The notes under the pieces: model-generated | Told to the model about the DNA's origin: nothing | The model's database searches: none | Seen by the model: only the letters and a program-made list of their open reading frames with translations | Origin: Rubrivivax sp. | GTDB taxonomy: Bacteria > Pseudomonadota > Gammaproteobacteria > Burkholderiales > Burkholderiaceae | DNA length: 7,429 nucleotides | Reading direction: 5' to 3' | Assembly: GCA_004211235.1 (NCBI GenBank) | Contig: SEEY01000179.1 | Location: 1 to 7,429 of the forward strand | Program-made: the position numbers and the translations under genes | Shown here: piece after piece, positions 1-6,452 of the stretch | Layout: each line of letters begins with the position of its first letter | Position numbering within the stretch: position 1 is the first letter of the stretch

Positions 1-156
1 AGCTATGACAAGCAGTTCGTGCGCGACTGGCTGGAGCAGGCGCTGGTGGACGGACGGCCCTGGCCCAAGACGGCGCCCGCGCCCGCCCTGCCTGCGGAGG
101 TGATTGCCCGGACGGTGCAGAAGTACGAGGAAGCGCTGCAACGCTTGACCGCATGA
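1..156 (+). CDS. purC: Phosphoribosylaminoimidazole-succinocarboxamide synthase (SAICAR synthase), C-terminal end
   Basis: This is the last 51 codons of a gene that enters from the left edge, read in frame 1 and ending at TGA 154-156. PurC condenses CAIR with aspartate, using ATP, to form SAICAR in cytosolic de novo purine synthesis. Recognition rests on the C-terminal signature [12 protein letters not shown], then a W-x-KTAPAP-LP stretch, then a final helix with [10 protein letters not shown]. These are characteristic of the long (about 300-residue) PurC form shared by many betaproteobacteria and yeast Ade1, and not of the shorter E. coli form. The ATP and CAIR binding regions lie outside the window. 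The stop overlaps the start of the next gene (ATGA at 153-156), so the two are probably co-transcribed. The identity is firm although only the tail is visible. Confidence 0.9.
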   Translation, partial: SYDKQFVRDWLEQALVDGRPWPKTAPAPALPAEVIARTVQKYEEALQRLTA

Positions 157-1277
157 GCACGCCCAGGCTCCGCAGTCGGCTGGCTCAGCGGCTGGAGAGT
201 GATATTGCGGCCGCCGCGGTCGTGCCGGCACGTTGCGCCGTCCTGCAGGCGCAGCGGGCGATCCTGTGGCTGCGCCACGGCCACGTGGTGGAGGCTCGCA
301 AGGAACTCAACCGTCTGCAGGGGCGCGCGCTGGTGCACCCCAACATCGAGCTGGCAGCCTGGCTGCACCTGGCTGAAGGCCTGGCTGCCTACTTCAATTC
401 CTTCGGCGGCGGCGCCCGTGATCGCGTGCGCCGGGCGCTGGTGCTGGCGCAGGCGGGAAGGTTGGAGTCTCTCTCGGTGCTATGTGAGGCGTGGTTAGCG
501 CAGATGGCTTTTGTTGATCGCGACGTAGATAGCGTTGTTGTTCATGCGGCCGCCGTATTTGCCGTACCTGTCGAAAACGCATCGGCTTGGCGCATTGCCT
601 CGGCCTTAGGTATGGCCTGGGACCTCGCCGGACAGCGGCCGCTTGCCACGGTCTGGTACTTGTGGGGACGTCGCGCTGCGAATGCAGAGGGCGACGAGGC
701 TGGCTTCTCGGCCATCCTCTACAACCAGGTGCAGATGCGCATTTTGCGCATCCGCCACGCCGCCTTCGCCGGGGACGCCAGCACCGAGCCCGCCGAACTG
801 CTCGGCATCGACTCCGTTGGCAACTTCGACGGTGCCGTGGGCGGGTCGGCCCGGGCGGACCTGACGCCGCTGCTGCGCGCTCAGTTGCTGACCGTGCATG
901 GTGATTTCGCCGAGGCGGCGGGGTTGCTTGAAAAGCATCTGCCTGAGGCCGTGTCGAGCGGACTGGCCCGGGTAGGCGGCAGTCTGCTGGCTGATCTGGC
1001 CTGGTGTTGGGCCAACACCGGCGAGTTGCAGCGGGCCCGGGCTTTGGCGGACCAGGCCGCGGTCGAAGTGCTGGCCGAGGACTCGCCCGACTGCGACATC
1101 GACGAGCGCGCTGCCTTGCATTCCCGGCTGGCGCAGGTCTACGCACGACTCAGGGAGGACGCGCTGGCGGCCCGTCAGGCCGAAGCCGCTGCCCAGGCCT
1201 GGGCCGAGGACGCGGCGCAGCGCCGCCACTGGGCTGAACGGCTCACGGCTGCCGGTCTGGACAGTCCGCCGAACTGA
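153..1277 (+). CDS. Helical-repeat (TPR-like) protein of unknown function
   Basis: I do not recognise this 374-residue protein as a named family. It is rich in Ala, Leu and Arg and appears almost wholly alpha-helical. Several helix-turn-helix pairs resemble degenerate TPR units: about residues 31-55 ([17 protein letters not shown]), 244-262 ([18 protein letters not shown]), 280-300 ([20 protein letters not shown]) and 322-350. A segment at 80-120 contains [16 protein letters not shown]. There is no signal peptide or transmembrane helix, so it is probably a cytosolic scaffold or sensor domain. The ATG at 153 overlaps the purC stop. The nearest purine-rich stretch (126-132) lies about 20 nt upstream, too far for a normal ribosome site, so translation probably depends on coupling to purC. 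A patch at roughly 466-615 is clearly less GC-rich, with codons such as TTA, GTA and GTT that are rare elsewhere. Being an intact ORF of this length with GC-rich third positions, it is very likely a real gene; the function is open. Confidence 0.8.
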   Translation: MSTPRLRSRLAQRLESDIAAAAVVPARCAVLQAQRAILWLRHGHVVEARKELNRLQGRALVHPNIELAAWLHLAEGLAAYFNSFGGGARDRVRRALVLAQAGRLESLSVLCEAWLAQMAFVDRDVDSVVVHAAAVFAVPVENASAWRIASALGMAWDLAGQRPLATVWYLWGRRAANAEGDEAGFSAILYNQVQMRILRIRHAAFAGDASTEPAELLGIDSVGNFDGAVGGSARADLTPLLRAQLLTVHGDFAEAAGLLEKHLPEAVSSGLARVGGSLLADLAWCWANTGELQRARALADQAAVEVLAEDSPDCDIDERAALHSRLAQVYARLREDALAARQAEAAAQAWAEDAAQRRHWAERLTAAGLDSPPN

Positions 1278-1525
1278 GGGCCTCCGGCCCGGTAACGGCC
1301 GCTGGCCCACGGGACGCGCTCGGGCGGTGATGCAGACCGGGCTGCAAGGCTGATAACCATCCATTCGAGCAGCCATCACGGGCGAACGGCGCACATGGTT
1401 CTCAGGCTTGCCGACCTGGGTGCGCCTAGCCTGGCGTCAGACCCGCAACTCCTGCACGAACAGGCTGCCCGCTCCGCGGGTTTCCGGGCTTTCCCTTGGC
1501 CATGGGTGCGTTACCCTCGCGCGCC
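1278..1525. other. Intergenic region between the TPR-like gene and the kinase gene
   Basis: These 248 bp lack a credible gene. Immediately after the stop, GGGCC-TCC-GGCCC (1278-1290) can form a 5-bp hairpin. It has no T-run after it, so it may slow polymerase but is not a convincing intrinsic terminator. A second small hairpin, CCCGC-TCC-GCGGG at 1468-1480, is followed by only three T residues. The region ends in a probable promoter for the kinase gene (listed separately). The reading frame crossing 1408-1525 belongs to a long shadow of the kinase gene. Confidence 0.6.
1512..1517 (+). promoter_or_regulatory. Probable -10 box (TACCCT) for the kinase gene
   Basis: TACCCT at 1512-1517 fits the TAnnnT pattern of a sigma-70-type -10 element and ends 8 nt before the ATG at 1526, so transcription would begin at or within 1-2 nt of the start codon. 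The candidate -35 (TTTCCC at 1490-1495, 16-nt spacer) is weak. Support comes mainly from the same hexamer occurring at nearly the same distance from two other starts in this window, and from the lack of a Shine-Dalgarno sequence. Confidence 0.45.
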
Positions 1526-3223
1526 ATGACCGCCCCTGCCGCCGACGACTCGCTGCTGGCCCTGCCCACGGGCACCCGCTTCGGCGAGCTGGAGATCCTT
1601 GGCACGCTGGGTTTCGGCGGCTTCGGCATCGTCTACCTGGCGCGCGATCATTCCCTCGAGCGCGAGGTCGCGATCAAGGAATACATGCCCAGCCAGTTCG
1701 CGCAGCGCGACGGCCGATCGCAGGTGTCCGTCCGCTCGCTGTCCATGCGCGACACCTTCGAGCTGGGCCGGCGCAGCTTTGTCAACGAGGCGCGGCTGCT
1801 CGCCCGGTTCGACCATCCCTCGCTGCTCAAGGTCTACCGTTTCTGGGAGGCCAACGGCACCGCCTACATGGCCATGCCGCGGCTGGTCGGCCAGAACCTG
1901 CGCGATGCCCGCAAGGCGCTGCCGACACCGCCCACCGAGGCCTGGGCGCGACGCGTGTTCGACGCCGTACTGGGCGGCCTCGAAGCGCTTCATGCGCAGC
2001 AGGTCTGGCACCGCGACGTCGCCCCCGACAACATCTTCCTGCCCGCGGACGGCAGCACCCCCATCCTGCTGGACTTCGGCGCCGCCCGGCAGGCCATCGG
2101 CGACCGCACGCAGGTCTTCACGGCCATCCTCAAGCCCAGCTTCGCGCCGATCGAGCAATACGCCGAGGCCACCAGCCTGAAGCAGGGCCCCTGGACCGAT
2201 TTCTACGCGCTCGCGGCGGTCATGCATGACCTGCTGACTGGCCACCCGCCGCCGCCGTGCACGGCGCGCGCCATGGGCGATGAACTGTCACCGCTGGCCA
2301 TTTCCGGCTACTCCCCCGGTTTCCTGGCCGCGCTGGACTGGGCCTTGCGCGTGCCGCCGCATCAGCGCCCGCAGAGCGCCGCGGCCTGGCGCGAGGTGAT
2401 CGAGGGGCGCGCCAGCGTGCCGCCACCCCAGCCGGCCGTGCCGCGGTCGGTGCGGCCGCCTGCAGACCCCTTGCCCGCGCCGGCCGGAGCCCTGGACATC
2501 GAATTCGCCGACACGGTGCAAGCCATGCCGGAGGAGTTGCAGCACACGACCCTCGTGCCTGCCGCGACACCTCCAGCGCCCAGCCGCCGGCCCGGGTTCC
2601 TGCTGCTGGCGGCGGCCGGCATGGTGGCCGTGGTGCTGCTGGGTCTGTTCATCGTTCAGTTGCGCGAGAACATGGCCCGCCAGGCGCCGCCTCCGCTGGC
2701 CGCCGCCGCCTCCGCGGTTGCCGCGTCAGCGCCCATCGACATCGCTCGCCTGGCGGATCCTGCCGACGCGCCCCCGGTGGCGGCGAGCGCAACAGCGGCC
2801 GTTGCAAGCGCTTCGGCCCCCACCGCCGCGCCTGCGTCGGCGGCCAGGACTGTGCTTGCTCCCGTCGCCGCCTCCGGACTCGTCCCGCGAACCGCGCTGG
2901 CCGCCTCGGGACCGCCGCGTCGCGATGGCGCCCTCCGGCCCATCGTCACCGAGAAGGCCGGTGACTTCCGCCCCGTGCCGCGCAGCCCGGTCTTCGCCGC
3001 GCCGGAGCCGGCAGCCACGGCCACCGCGACACCGACGCAGGCGGCGCCCGCCTCGCCTGCCGCAGCGCCTGAGCCGAGCAGCCCCGCGGAGGCCTGTGGT
3101 GGCCGGGTGTTGCTGGCGCGCGCCTGGTGCATCGACCGGCAGTGCGAGAAGCCGGTCTTCCGCAATGACGCCGAATGCGTGAAGCTGCGGGAGTTGCGCA
3201 GCAGCCAGCGAGGCGCGCCGTAG
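1526..3223 (+). CDS. Membrane-anchored Hanks-type Ser/Thr protein kinase
   Basis: With the ATG at 1526 this is a 565-residue protein that should phosphorylate Ser/Thr on target proteins with ATP. The kinase domain spans about residues 20-295: glycine loop GFGGFG (29-34), ATP-anchoring Lys in VAIKEYMP (K51), helix-C Glu in FVNEARLL (E88), catalytic HRDVAPDN (162-169, base D164), metal-binding DFG (183-185) and the activation-segment end SFAPIEQY, then GPWTDFYALAAV. All core catalytic residues are present except that the usual Lys of HRDLKP is Ala, as in many bacterial relatives. One transmembrane helix lies at about 357-377, after a Pro-rich stretch. An Ala/Pro-rich linker (about 390-523) and a short tail with Cys 524, 535, 540 and 551 should be periplasmic. 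In-frame TTG 1496 and ATG 1502 are alternative starts; 1526 is preferred because of the -10 box at 1512-1517. The gene is convergent with the metallophosphoesterase gene. No PP2C phosphatase partner is visible. Confidence 0.92.
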   Translation: MTAPAADDSLLALPTGTRFGELEILGTLGFGGFGIVYLARDHSLEREVAIKEYMPSQFAQRDGRSQVSVRSLSMRDTFELGRRSFVNEARLLARFDHPSLLKVYRFWEANGTAYMAMPRLVGQNLRDARKALPTPPTEAWARRVFDAVLGGLEALHAQQVWHRDVAPDNIFLPADGSTPILLDFGAARQAIGDRTQVFTAILKPSFAPIEQYAEATSLKQGPWTDFYALAAVMHDLLTGHPPPPCTARAMGDELSPLAISGYSPGFLAALDWALRVPPHQRPQSAAAWREVIEGRASVPPPQPAVPRSVRPPADPLPAPAGALDIEFADTVQAMPEELQHTTLVPAATPPAPSRRPGFLLLAAAGMVAVVLLGLFIVQLRENMARQAPPPLAAAASAVAASAPIDIARLADPADAPPVAASATAAVASASAPTAAPASAARTVLAPVAASGLVPRTALAASGPPRRDGALRPIVTEKAGDFRPVPRSPVFAAPEPAATATATPTQAAPASPAAAPEPSSPAEACGGRVLLARAWCIDRQCEKPVFRNDAECVKLRELRSSQRGAP

Positions 3224-3235
3224 CTGCGGCTTGCG
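3224..3235. other. 12-bp convergent junction between kinase and metallophosphoesterase genes
   Basis: The kinase stop (TAG 3221-3223) and the metallophosphoesterase stop (TCA on the + strand, 3236-3238) face each other across 12 bp. I see no T-rich intrinsic terminator. A possible stem pairs GCAGC (3201-3205) with GCTGC (3223-3227) around an 8-bp palindrome GGCGCGCC (3212-3219), but neither strand has a T-tract after it. Transcription from either side may therefore run into the opposite gene, or termination may be Rho-dependent. Confidence 0.5.
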
Positions 3236-5146
3236 TCAAAGGACGAATCTGTCCCGCACCCGCGGCGCCGTTGCCTGCGGGTCATCCGCCGCCCACACCG
3301 GCCCCGGTCCGTCGTCGCGCTTCCACTGCCGCGGCACGCGGTCCAGCGCGATGAACCAGGCCGTCAGCCCGCCGTTCGCATCGATGCGAAAGCGCAGGAA
3401 ACCCTTGTGGTCCTGGCCATCCAGCGCTGCGTAGCCGTTGTTGGTGAGGTAGCCCAGCCGCGACATCAGGGCGAGGTAGGCGCCGAAGACGAAGGTGCCA
3501 ACGATGCCGCCCACCGAGAACACACCGATGCCCACCAGGCAGGAGTGCAGGATCAGTCCGGCCGGCTCCGTGCGGTTGCCCACCCAGCTCAATTCGCCGA
3601 TGGCGAGGTGGCCGAGAAACTCCAGCGTGAACACCGCCAGCACATGCACCCAGGCGTGCACGAAGCCGATGCCCCAGGTCACCGTCCAGCGCCACAGCCG
3701 CCCGTCCGCGGGCGAGAGCTCGTCCACTGCCTCGCGGCCCATGACCATGCAGCCGAAGGCCATCAGCAGGTTCATCAAAAAGCCGAGCGGGCTGAACACC
3801 ATCGCCTTGAGCCACAGCAGGAAGACATGGCCGAACTCGCCCAGGTCGAAGCGCCACATGGCCTTGAAACCGTCCGGCTCGAAGGAGTCGACGAAGGGCA
3901 TGGAGTTCAGGTAGGCGTTGAACCAGTACAGCGCACCCAACAGCACGGCGAACCACACGTTGCCGCCGCCGCCGCTCGGGTCACGGCGGAACAGCGCCCA
4001 CAGGTTCTGCTTGCAGCCCGACCGTGAGGTCTCGATGTCCGGATAGGCCGTTGCCTCGATGCGCTCGAACTCGCAGCCAGGATGTTCGTCCTCGGTCAGG
4101 CCGATGGCCAGCGCCGGGCGAGAGCTGAAGGGCTCGGGCGGGATGCAGTCGCTCGTGTCGAACTCCGAGAGCCGCACCGGCCGCGTCGTCGTCTTCGTGT
4201 GCGTCGGGTGGCTGAAGGCGCCGCCGGTGCCGCAGGTCACCAGCCGGCCCCACGACACTGAATCCCAGCGCATGTAGTGGTGCAGGTCGCCCGCCAGGCG
4301 CAGCTTCACTCGCCCGCGCAGCAGGCCTTCCAGGCGCTGGTAGCGCTTGGGGTGGCTGGGGTCGGCGCCGTCGCCGATGGGGCGGGTCCAGTAGGGCTCG
4401 GGGTAGATCAGGATCACCCTGTCGGTGTCGGCCATGTCGGGCGGCGCGCCGTTCACGCCCAGCACCAGGGCCTCGAAGCGCTCGTACTGGTCGCGGTCGA
4501 TGTCGCGGGTCAGCGCGAAGTCCAGCCCCAGCACCCACCAGCCGCCGGGCAGCCTGGCGGCGAAATAGGTCTGGCGCTGCGGGATCGATGCACCCAGCAG
4601 CGGCGCGGAGTCGTAGCCGCGCACGAAGTAGCGGCTGAAGGTGGACGTCGAGTCCATCCAGTCGTGGTTCTGAGGGATCGCGGCCAGCGTCAACGGGCGG
4701 CCGCGCACCAGCGTCGGCGCGAAGTCGTTGCGCACGGCCTCGAACATCTCGACGAAGCGATAGCGGTAGTCGTCCGTGCTGGCCGCGGGGTAGGCCAGGT
4801 CGCCGCCGAACAGAAGAAGCTCTCCGCGCGGCAAACGCTGGCCGTCCAGCAGCAGCTCATCCGCCAGCGCCGTCTGCGCCACCGCGTAGACGGAATTGCC
4901 GCCGTCGCCGGTGTCGGCGATGAAGTCGAACCAGAACTCGCCTGCGAAGTCGCCCGTCGCTTCGGGCTGGCTGCGGTCGATGAGCACGGGCAGCGCCGGC
5001 TGGCTTTCACGGCCATCGCGGTTGCGCAGCTGGTCCAGCGAGGACAGCACCTGCCGCGCTGCCGTCCACAGCACGTCCGGCTGGTACCACGCCACCGGGT
5101 GGCGTTCGTGCGGCGGGACGGAGCGGCCGAGCTTGAGGCGTGACAT
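3236..5146 (-). CDS. Calcineurin-like metallophosphoesterase with C-terminal membrane domain
   Basis: This 636-residue protein has an N-terminal metallophosphoesterase domain (about 60-330) and a membrane domain (about 395-565). Visible motifs are FIADTGDGG (75-83, for motif I), LLFGGDLAYP (111-120, motif II), IPQNHDW (157-163, motif III) and LRLAGDLHHYMRW (282-294, in place of GHxH), then CGTGGAFSHPTH. A segment YFAARLPGGWWVLGLDFAL with DIDRDQ is also typical of a group of larger bacterial and plant relatives, as I recall them. The His of motif I is absent, and the expected motif IV His position reads IYPEPYW, so the metal site differs from textbook members. Hydrophobic segments at about 397-414, 438-468, 486-513 and 530-562 suggest four or five transmembrane helices. 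With no signal peptide, the catalytic domain is probably cytosolic. Substrate unknown: a phosphomonoester, nucleotide or lipid phosphate are all possible. ATG 5146 is chosen because of the promoter spacing. The gene lies 33 bp after the monooxygenase gene on the same strand. Confidence 0.85.
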   Translation of the reverse strand: MSRLKLGRSVPPHERHPVAWYQPDVLWTAARQVLSSLDQLRNRDGRESQPALPVLIDRSQPEATGDFAGEFWFDFIADTGDGGNSVYAVAQTALADELLLDGQRLPRGELLLFGGDLAYPAASTDDYRYRFVEMFEAVRNDFAPTLVRGRPLTLAAIPQNHDWMDSTSTFSRYFVRGYDSAPLLGASIPQRQTYFAARLPGGWWVLGLDFALTRDIDRDQYERFEALVLGVNGAPPDMADTDRVILIYPEPYWTRPIGDGADPSHPKRYQRLEGLLRGRVKLRLAGDLHHYMRWDSVSWGRLVTCGTGGAFSHPTHTKTTTRPVRLSEFDTSDCIPPEPFSSRPALAIGLTEDEHPGCEFERIEATAYPDIETSRSGCKQNLWALFRRDPSGGGGNVWFAVLLGALYWFNAYLNSMPFVDSFEPDGFKAMWRFDLGEFGHVFLLWLKAMVFSPLGFLMNLLMAFGCMVMGREAVDELSPADGRLWRWTVTWGIGFVHAWVHVLAVFTLEFLGHLAIGELSWVGNRTEPAGLILHSCLVGIGVFSVGGIVGTFVFGAYLALMSRLGYLTNNGYAALDGQDHKGFLRFRIDANGGLTAWFIALDRVPRQWKRDDGPGPVWAADDPQATAPRVRDRFVL

Positions 5147-5154
5147 GGGCGGGG

Positions 5155-5183
5155 ATGATGGTCCCGCGCGGGGCGTCGATCAA
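5155..5183 (-). promoter_or_regulatory. Probable promoter of the metallophosphoesterase gene
   Basis: Read on the - strand, TTGATC (5183 to 5178) and CATCAT (5160 to 5155) are separated by exactly 17 nt and resemble sigma-70 -35 and -10 elements, with four of six consensus matches each. The -10 ends 8 nt before the ATG at 5146, which again predicts a leaderless or nearly leaderless mRNA. The -35 overlaps the stop codon of the upstream monooxygenase gene. The spacer contains a perfect 10-bp palindrome, CCCGCGCGGG (5163-5172), that could bind a regulator or simply reflect GC richness. The gene may therefore be transcribed independently as well as by read-through. Confidence 0.45.
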
Positions 5184-6397
5184 GTGCCGTGCGTGCGATG
5201 CCCCGCGGCAGCCTTGTAGGCATTGATCTCGGCGGCCACCTCGGCGGGGTCGATGACGTCACTCAGCCGCGTGAAGCCGTCGGGCGCTAGCGCCTCGACG
5301 CGGTCCAGGATGGCGTCCAGCCCCTCCAGGCGGTTCATCGCCACGATGCGGGCGCACAGCGGCCGGCGTTCGTCTTCATAGGCCGCGAGCGCAGTGTCGA
5401 GGTCGGCGTGATCGGACAAGGCCTCGGCCAGCGCCTTCGCATCCATGATGGCCTGGGTTGCGCCGTTGGAGCCGATCGGCACCATCGGGTGGGCCGCATC
5501 GCCGAGCAGCGTCGTCGGCCCCAGCCGCCAGCGCGGCAGCGGGTCGCGGTCCACCATCGGCCACTCCAGCATCTGCTCGGCGCGCGTGATGAGGCCGGGC
5601 ACGTCCAGCCAGTCGAAGCGCCAGGCGCCGAACGTGGGCAGCAGGTCGGCCACGTTGCCGGCGCGGCTCCAGTCGGCCCGGTCGGGCGCGGTGCGGCCGG
5701 CCGTGGGCTGCCGCACGCGGCGGTCGGCGATCCAGTTGATCAACTGCAGGCCGTCGCTTTGGCGCGGCGCGGCTATCGGATAGACGACGAATTTCGCCTG
5801 GCTGTGGCCGGCCTGCACCATCGTGCGGCCGTCGAGGAAGGGCGGCGCCCAGGTCGTGCCGCGCCACATCATCACGCCGCGCCAGCAGGGCGCCCCCTCG
5901 TCCGGCGCCAGGCGGCGGCGCAGAGCGGAGTGGATGCCGTCGGCGCCAACGATGAGGTCGGCCGCCTGCTCGCGCGGGCCGTCCGCCGTGTCGATCAGCG
6001 CGACGTGGCCGTCGCGCACGCCCGTGACGCGCTGGCCACTGAGCACGGTCACCTTGGCCGAGGCCTCGCGCCACAGCCGCATCTGCAGCTCGCCGCGGTG
6101 GATGCTGAACTGCGGGTGGCTGTAGCCGCCCTCCAGCCCGCGCGGGTCGCGGTGGATGGCCTGGCCATGTTTGTTGGCGAAGACGAGGGCCGAGGTCTCG
6201 ACCGCCATGCCGCGCAGCGCCGGCAGCAGGCCGAGCTCGTCGAGCACGCCGACGGCATGGGGCAGCAGGTTGATGCCGACCCCCAGCGGCTTGGGCTCGC
6301 GCACGGCTTCCAGCACGGTGACGCTGTGGCCGCGTGCCTGAAGTGCGAGGGCGGCGGTCAAGCCGCCGATGCCGCCGCCTGCGATGAGGATGTCCAT
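5180..6397 (-). CDS. FAD-dependent monooxygenase, PhzS-like (class A aromatic hydroxylase)
   Basis: The 405-residue product is a single-component flavoprotein hydroxylase expected to use NAD(P)H and O2 to hydroxylate an aromatic ring in the cytosol. The FAD-binding Rossmann start is IAGGGIGGLTAAL (5-17) with E30 at the end of the second strand. PLGVGINLLPHAV (37-49), FSIHRGELQM (97-106), the DG motif VGADGIHSALRR (150-161), MWRGTT (177-182), FLDGRTM (187-193), YPI (206-208), PMVDRDPLPRW (280-290) and the GD motif LLGDAAHP (297-304) followed by IGSNGATQAI (308-317) are all conserved. From memory, these agree closely with Pseudomonas PhzS (5-methylphenazine-1-carboxylate monooxygenase), including length. 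No phenazine genes are present, so a role in degrading an aromatic acid is more likely. The longer frame reaching 6484 is rejected because it would run through the promoter and operator. The gene is divergent from marR and probably MarR-controlled. Confidence 0.9.
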   Translation of the reverse strand: MDILIAGGGIGGLTAALALQARGHSVTVLEAVREPKPLGVGINLLPHAVGVLDELGLLPALRGMAVETSALVFANKHGQAIHRDPRGLEGGYSHPQFSIHRGELQMRLWREASAKVTVLSGQRVTGVRDGHVALIDTADGPREQAADLIVGADGIHSALRRRLAPDEGAPCWRGVMMWRGTTWAPPFLDGRTMVQAGHSQAKFVVYPIAAPRQSDGLQLINWIADRRVRQPTAGRTAPDRADWSRAGNVADLLPTFGAWRFDWLDVPGLITRAEQMLEWPMVDRDPLPRWRLGPTTLLGDAAHPMVPIGSNGATQAIMDAKALAEALSDHADLDTALAAYEDERRPLCARIVAMNRLEGLDAILDRVEALAPDGFTRLSDVIDPAEVAAEINAYKAAAGHRTHGT

Positions 6398-6403
6398 CGC
6401 TTC

Positions 6404-6432
6404 AGGGTAAGCGAGATAGTTGCAATGCGCAA
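6404..6432 (-). promoter_or_regulatory. Probable promoter of the monooxygenase gene
   Basis: On the - strand, TTGCGC (6432 to 6427) and TACCCT (6409 to 6404) are exactly 17 nt apart. The -10 ends 6 nt before the ATG at 6397, so the mRNA should begin at about the start codon. There is no Shine-Dalgarno sequence. The -35 hexamer lies inside the right arm of the inverted repeat at 6419-6433, so a bound repressor would block polymerase. Confidence 0.6.
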
Positions 6433-6433
6433 C
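6419..6433. promoter_or_regulatory. Putative MarR operator: 15-bp inverted repeat
   Basis: GTTGC-AATGC-GCAAC is a perfect inverted repeat with 5-bp arms and a 5-bp centre, placed in the 55-bp gap between the divergent monooxygenase and marR genes. MarR-family dimers commonly bind 15-20 bp palindromes of this kind in divergent promoters that include their own. It covers the monooxygenase -35 element and lies immediately upstream of the marR -10 box, so one dimer could repress both genes. Binding by the neighbouring MarR protein is inferred. Confidence 0.65.
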
Positions 6434-6439
6434 AAAACC

Positions 6440-6445
6440 TACCCT
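6440..6445 (+). promoter_or_regulatory. Probable -10 box (TACCCT) for the marR gene
   Basis: TACCCT at 6440-6445 ends 7 nt before GTG 6453, which predicts initiation at the start codon itself. No good -35 is seen at 17 nt (6417-6422 reads TAGTTG), so the promoter may be weak. The inverted repeat at 6419-6433 covers the spacer and -35 area, consistent with autorepression. Confidence 0.5.
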
Positions 6446-6452
6446 AGTGCCT

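Noticed and set aside
1278..1290. GGGCC-TCC-GGCCC hairpin as an intrinsic terminator for the purC operon
   Set aside because: The stem is only 5 bp and no T-tract follows.
1496..1525. Earlier kinase starts at TTG 1496 or ATG 1502
   Set aside because: They would place the -10-like TACCCT inside the coding region, add no conserved sequence, and have no ribosome site. They remain possible.
1511..2245. Long open frame on the - strand opposite the kinase domain
   Set aside because: It is complementary to conserved kinase motifs and has no domain of its own.
3963..3975. GCC trinucleotide run as a functional microsatellite
   Set aside because: It is only about four units and simply encodes a short Gly stretch in the metallophosphoesterase linker before the first membrane helix.
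4277..5143. Long open frame on the + strand opposite the metallophosphoesterase gene
   Set aside because: It is an antisense shadow caused by high GC: its product is a Val/Gln/Arg-rich sequence with no recognisable motif, while the opposite strand encodes clear phosphoesterase motifs.
1526..5146. Kinase plus phosphoesterase as a toxin-antitoxin or phage-defence system
   Set aside because: The genes are convergent, not co-transcribed, both are large membrane-anchored proteins, and no mobile or defence markers are nearby.
5180..6397. Phenazine (pyocyanin) biosynthesis locus
   Set aside because: The enzyme resembles PhzS, but no phz genes are in the window and the MarR/Bug context fits catabolism better.
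6420..6452. marR start at TTG 6420
   Set aside because: The TTG lies within the inverted repeat and upstream of the -10 box, so the start at GTG 6453 is more coherent.
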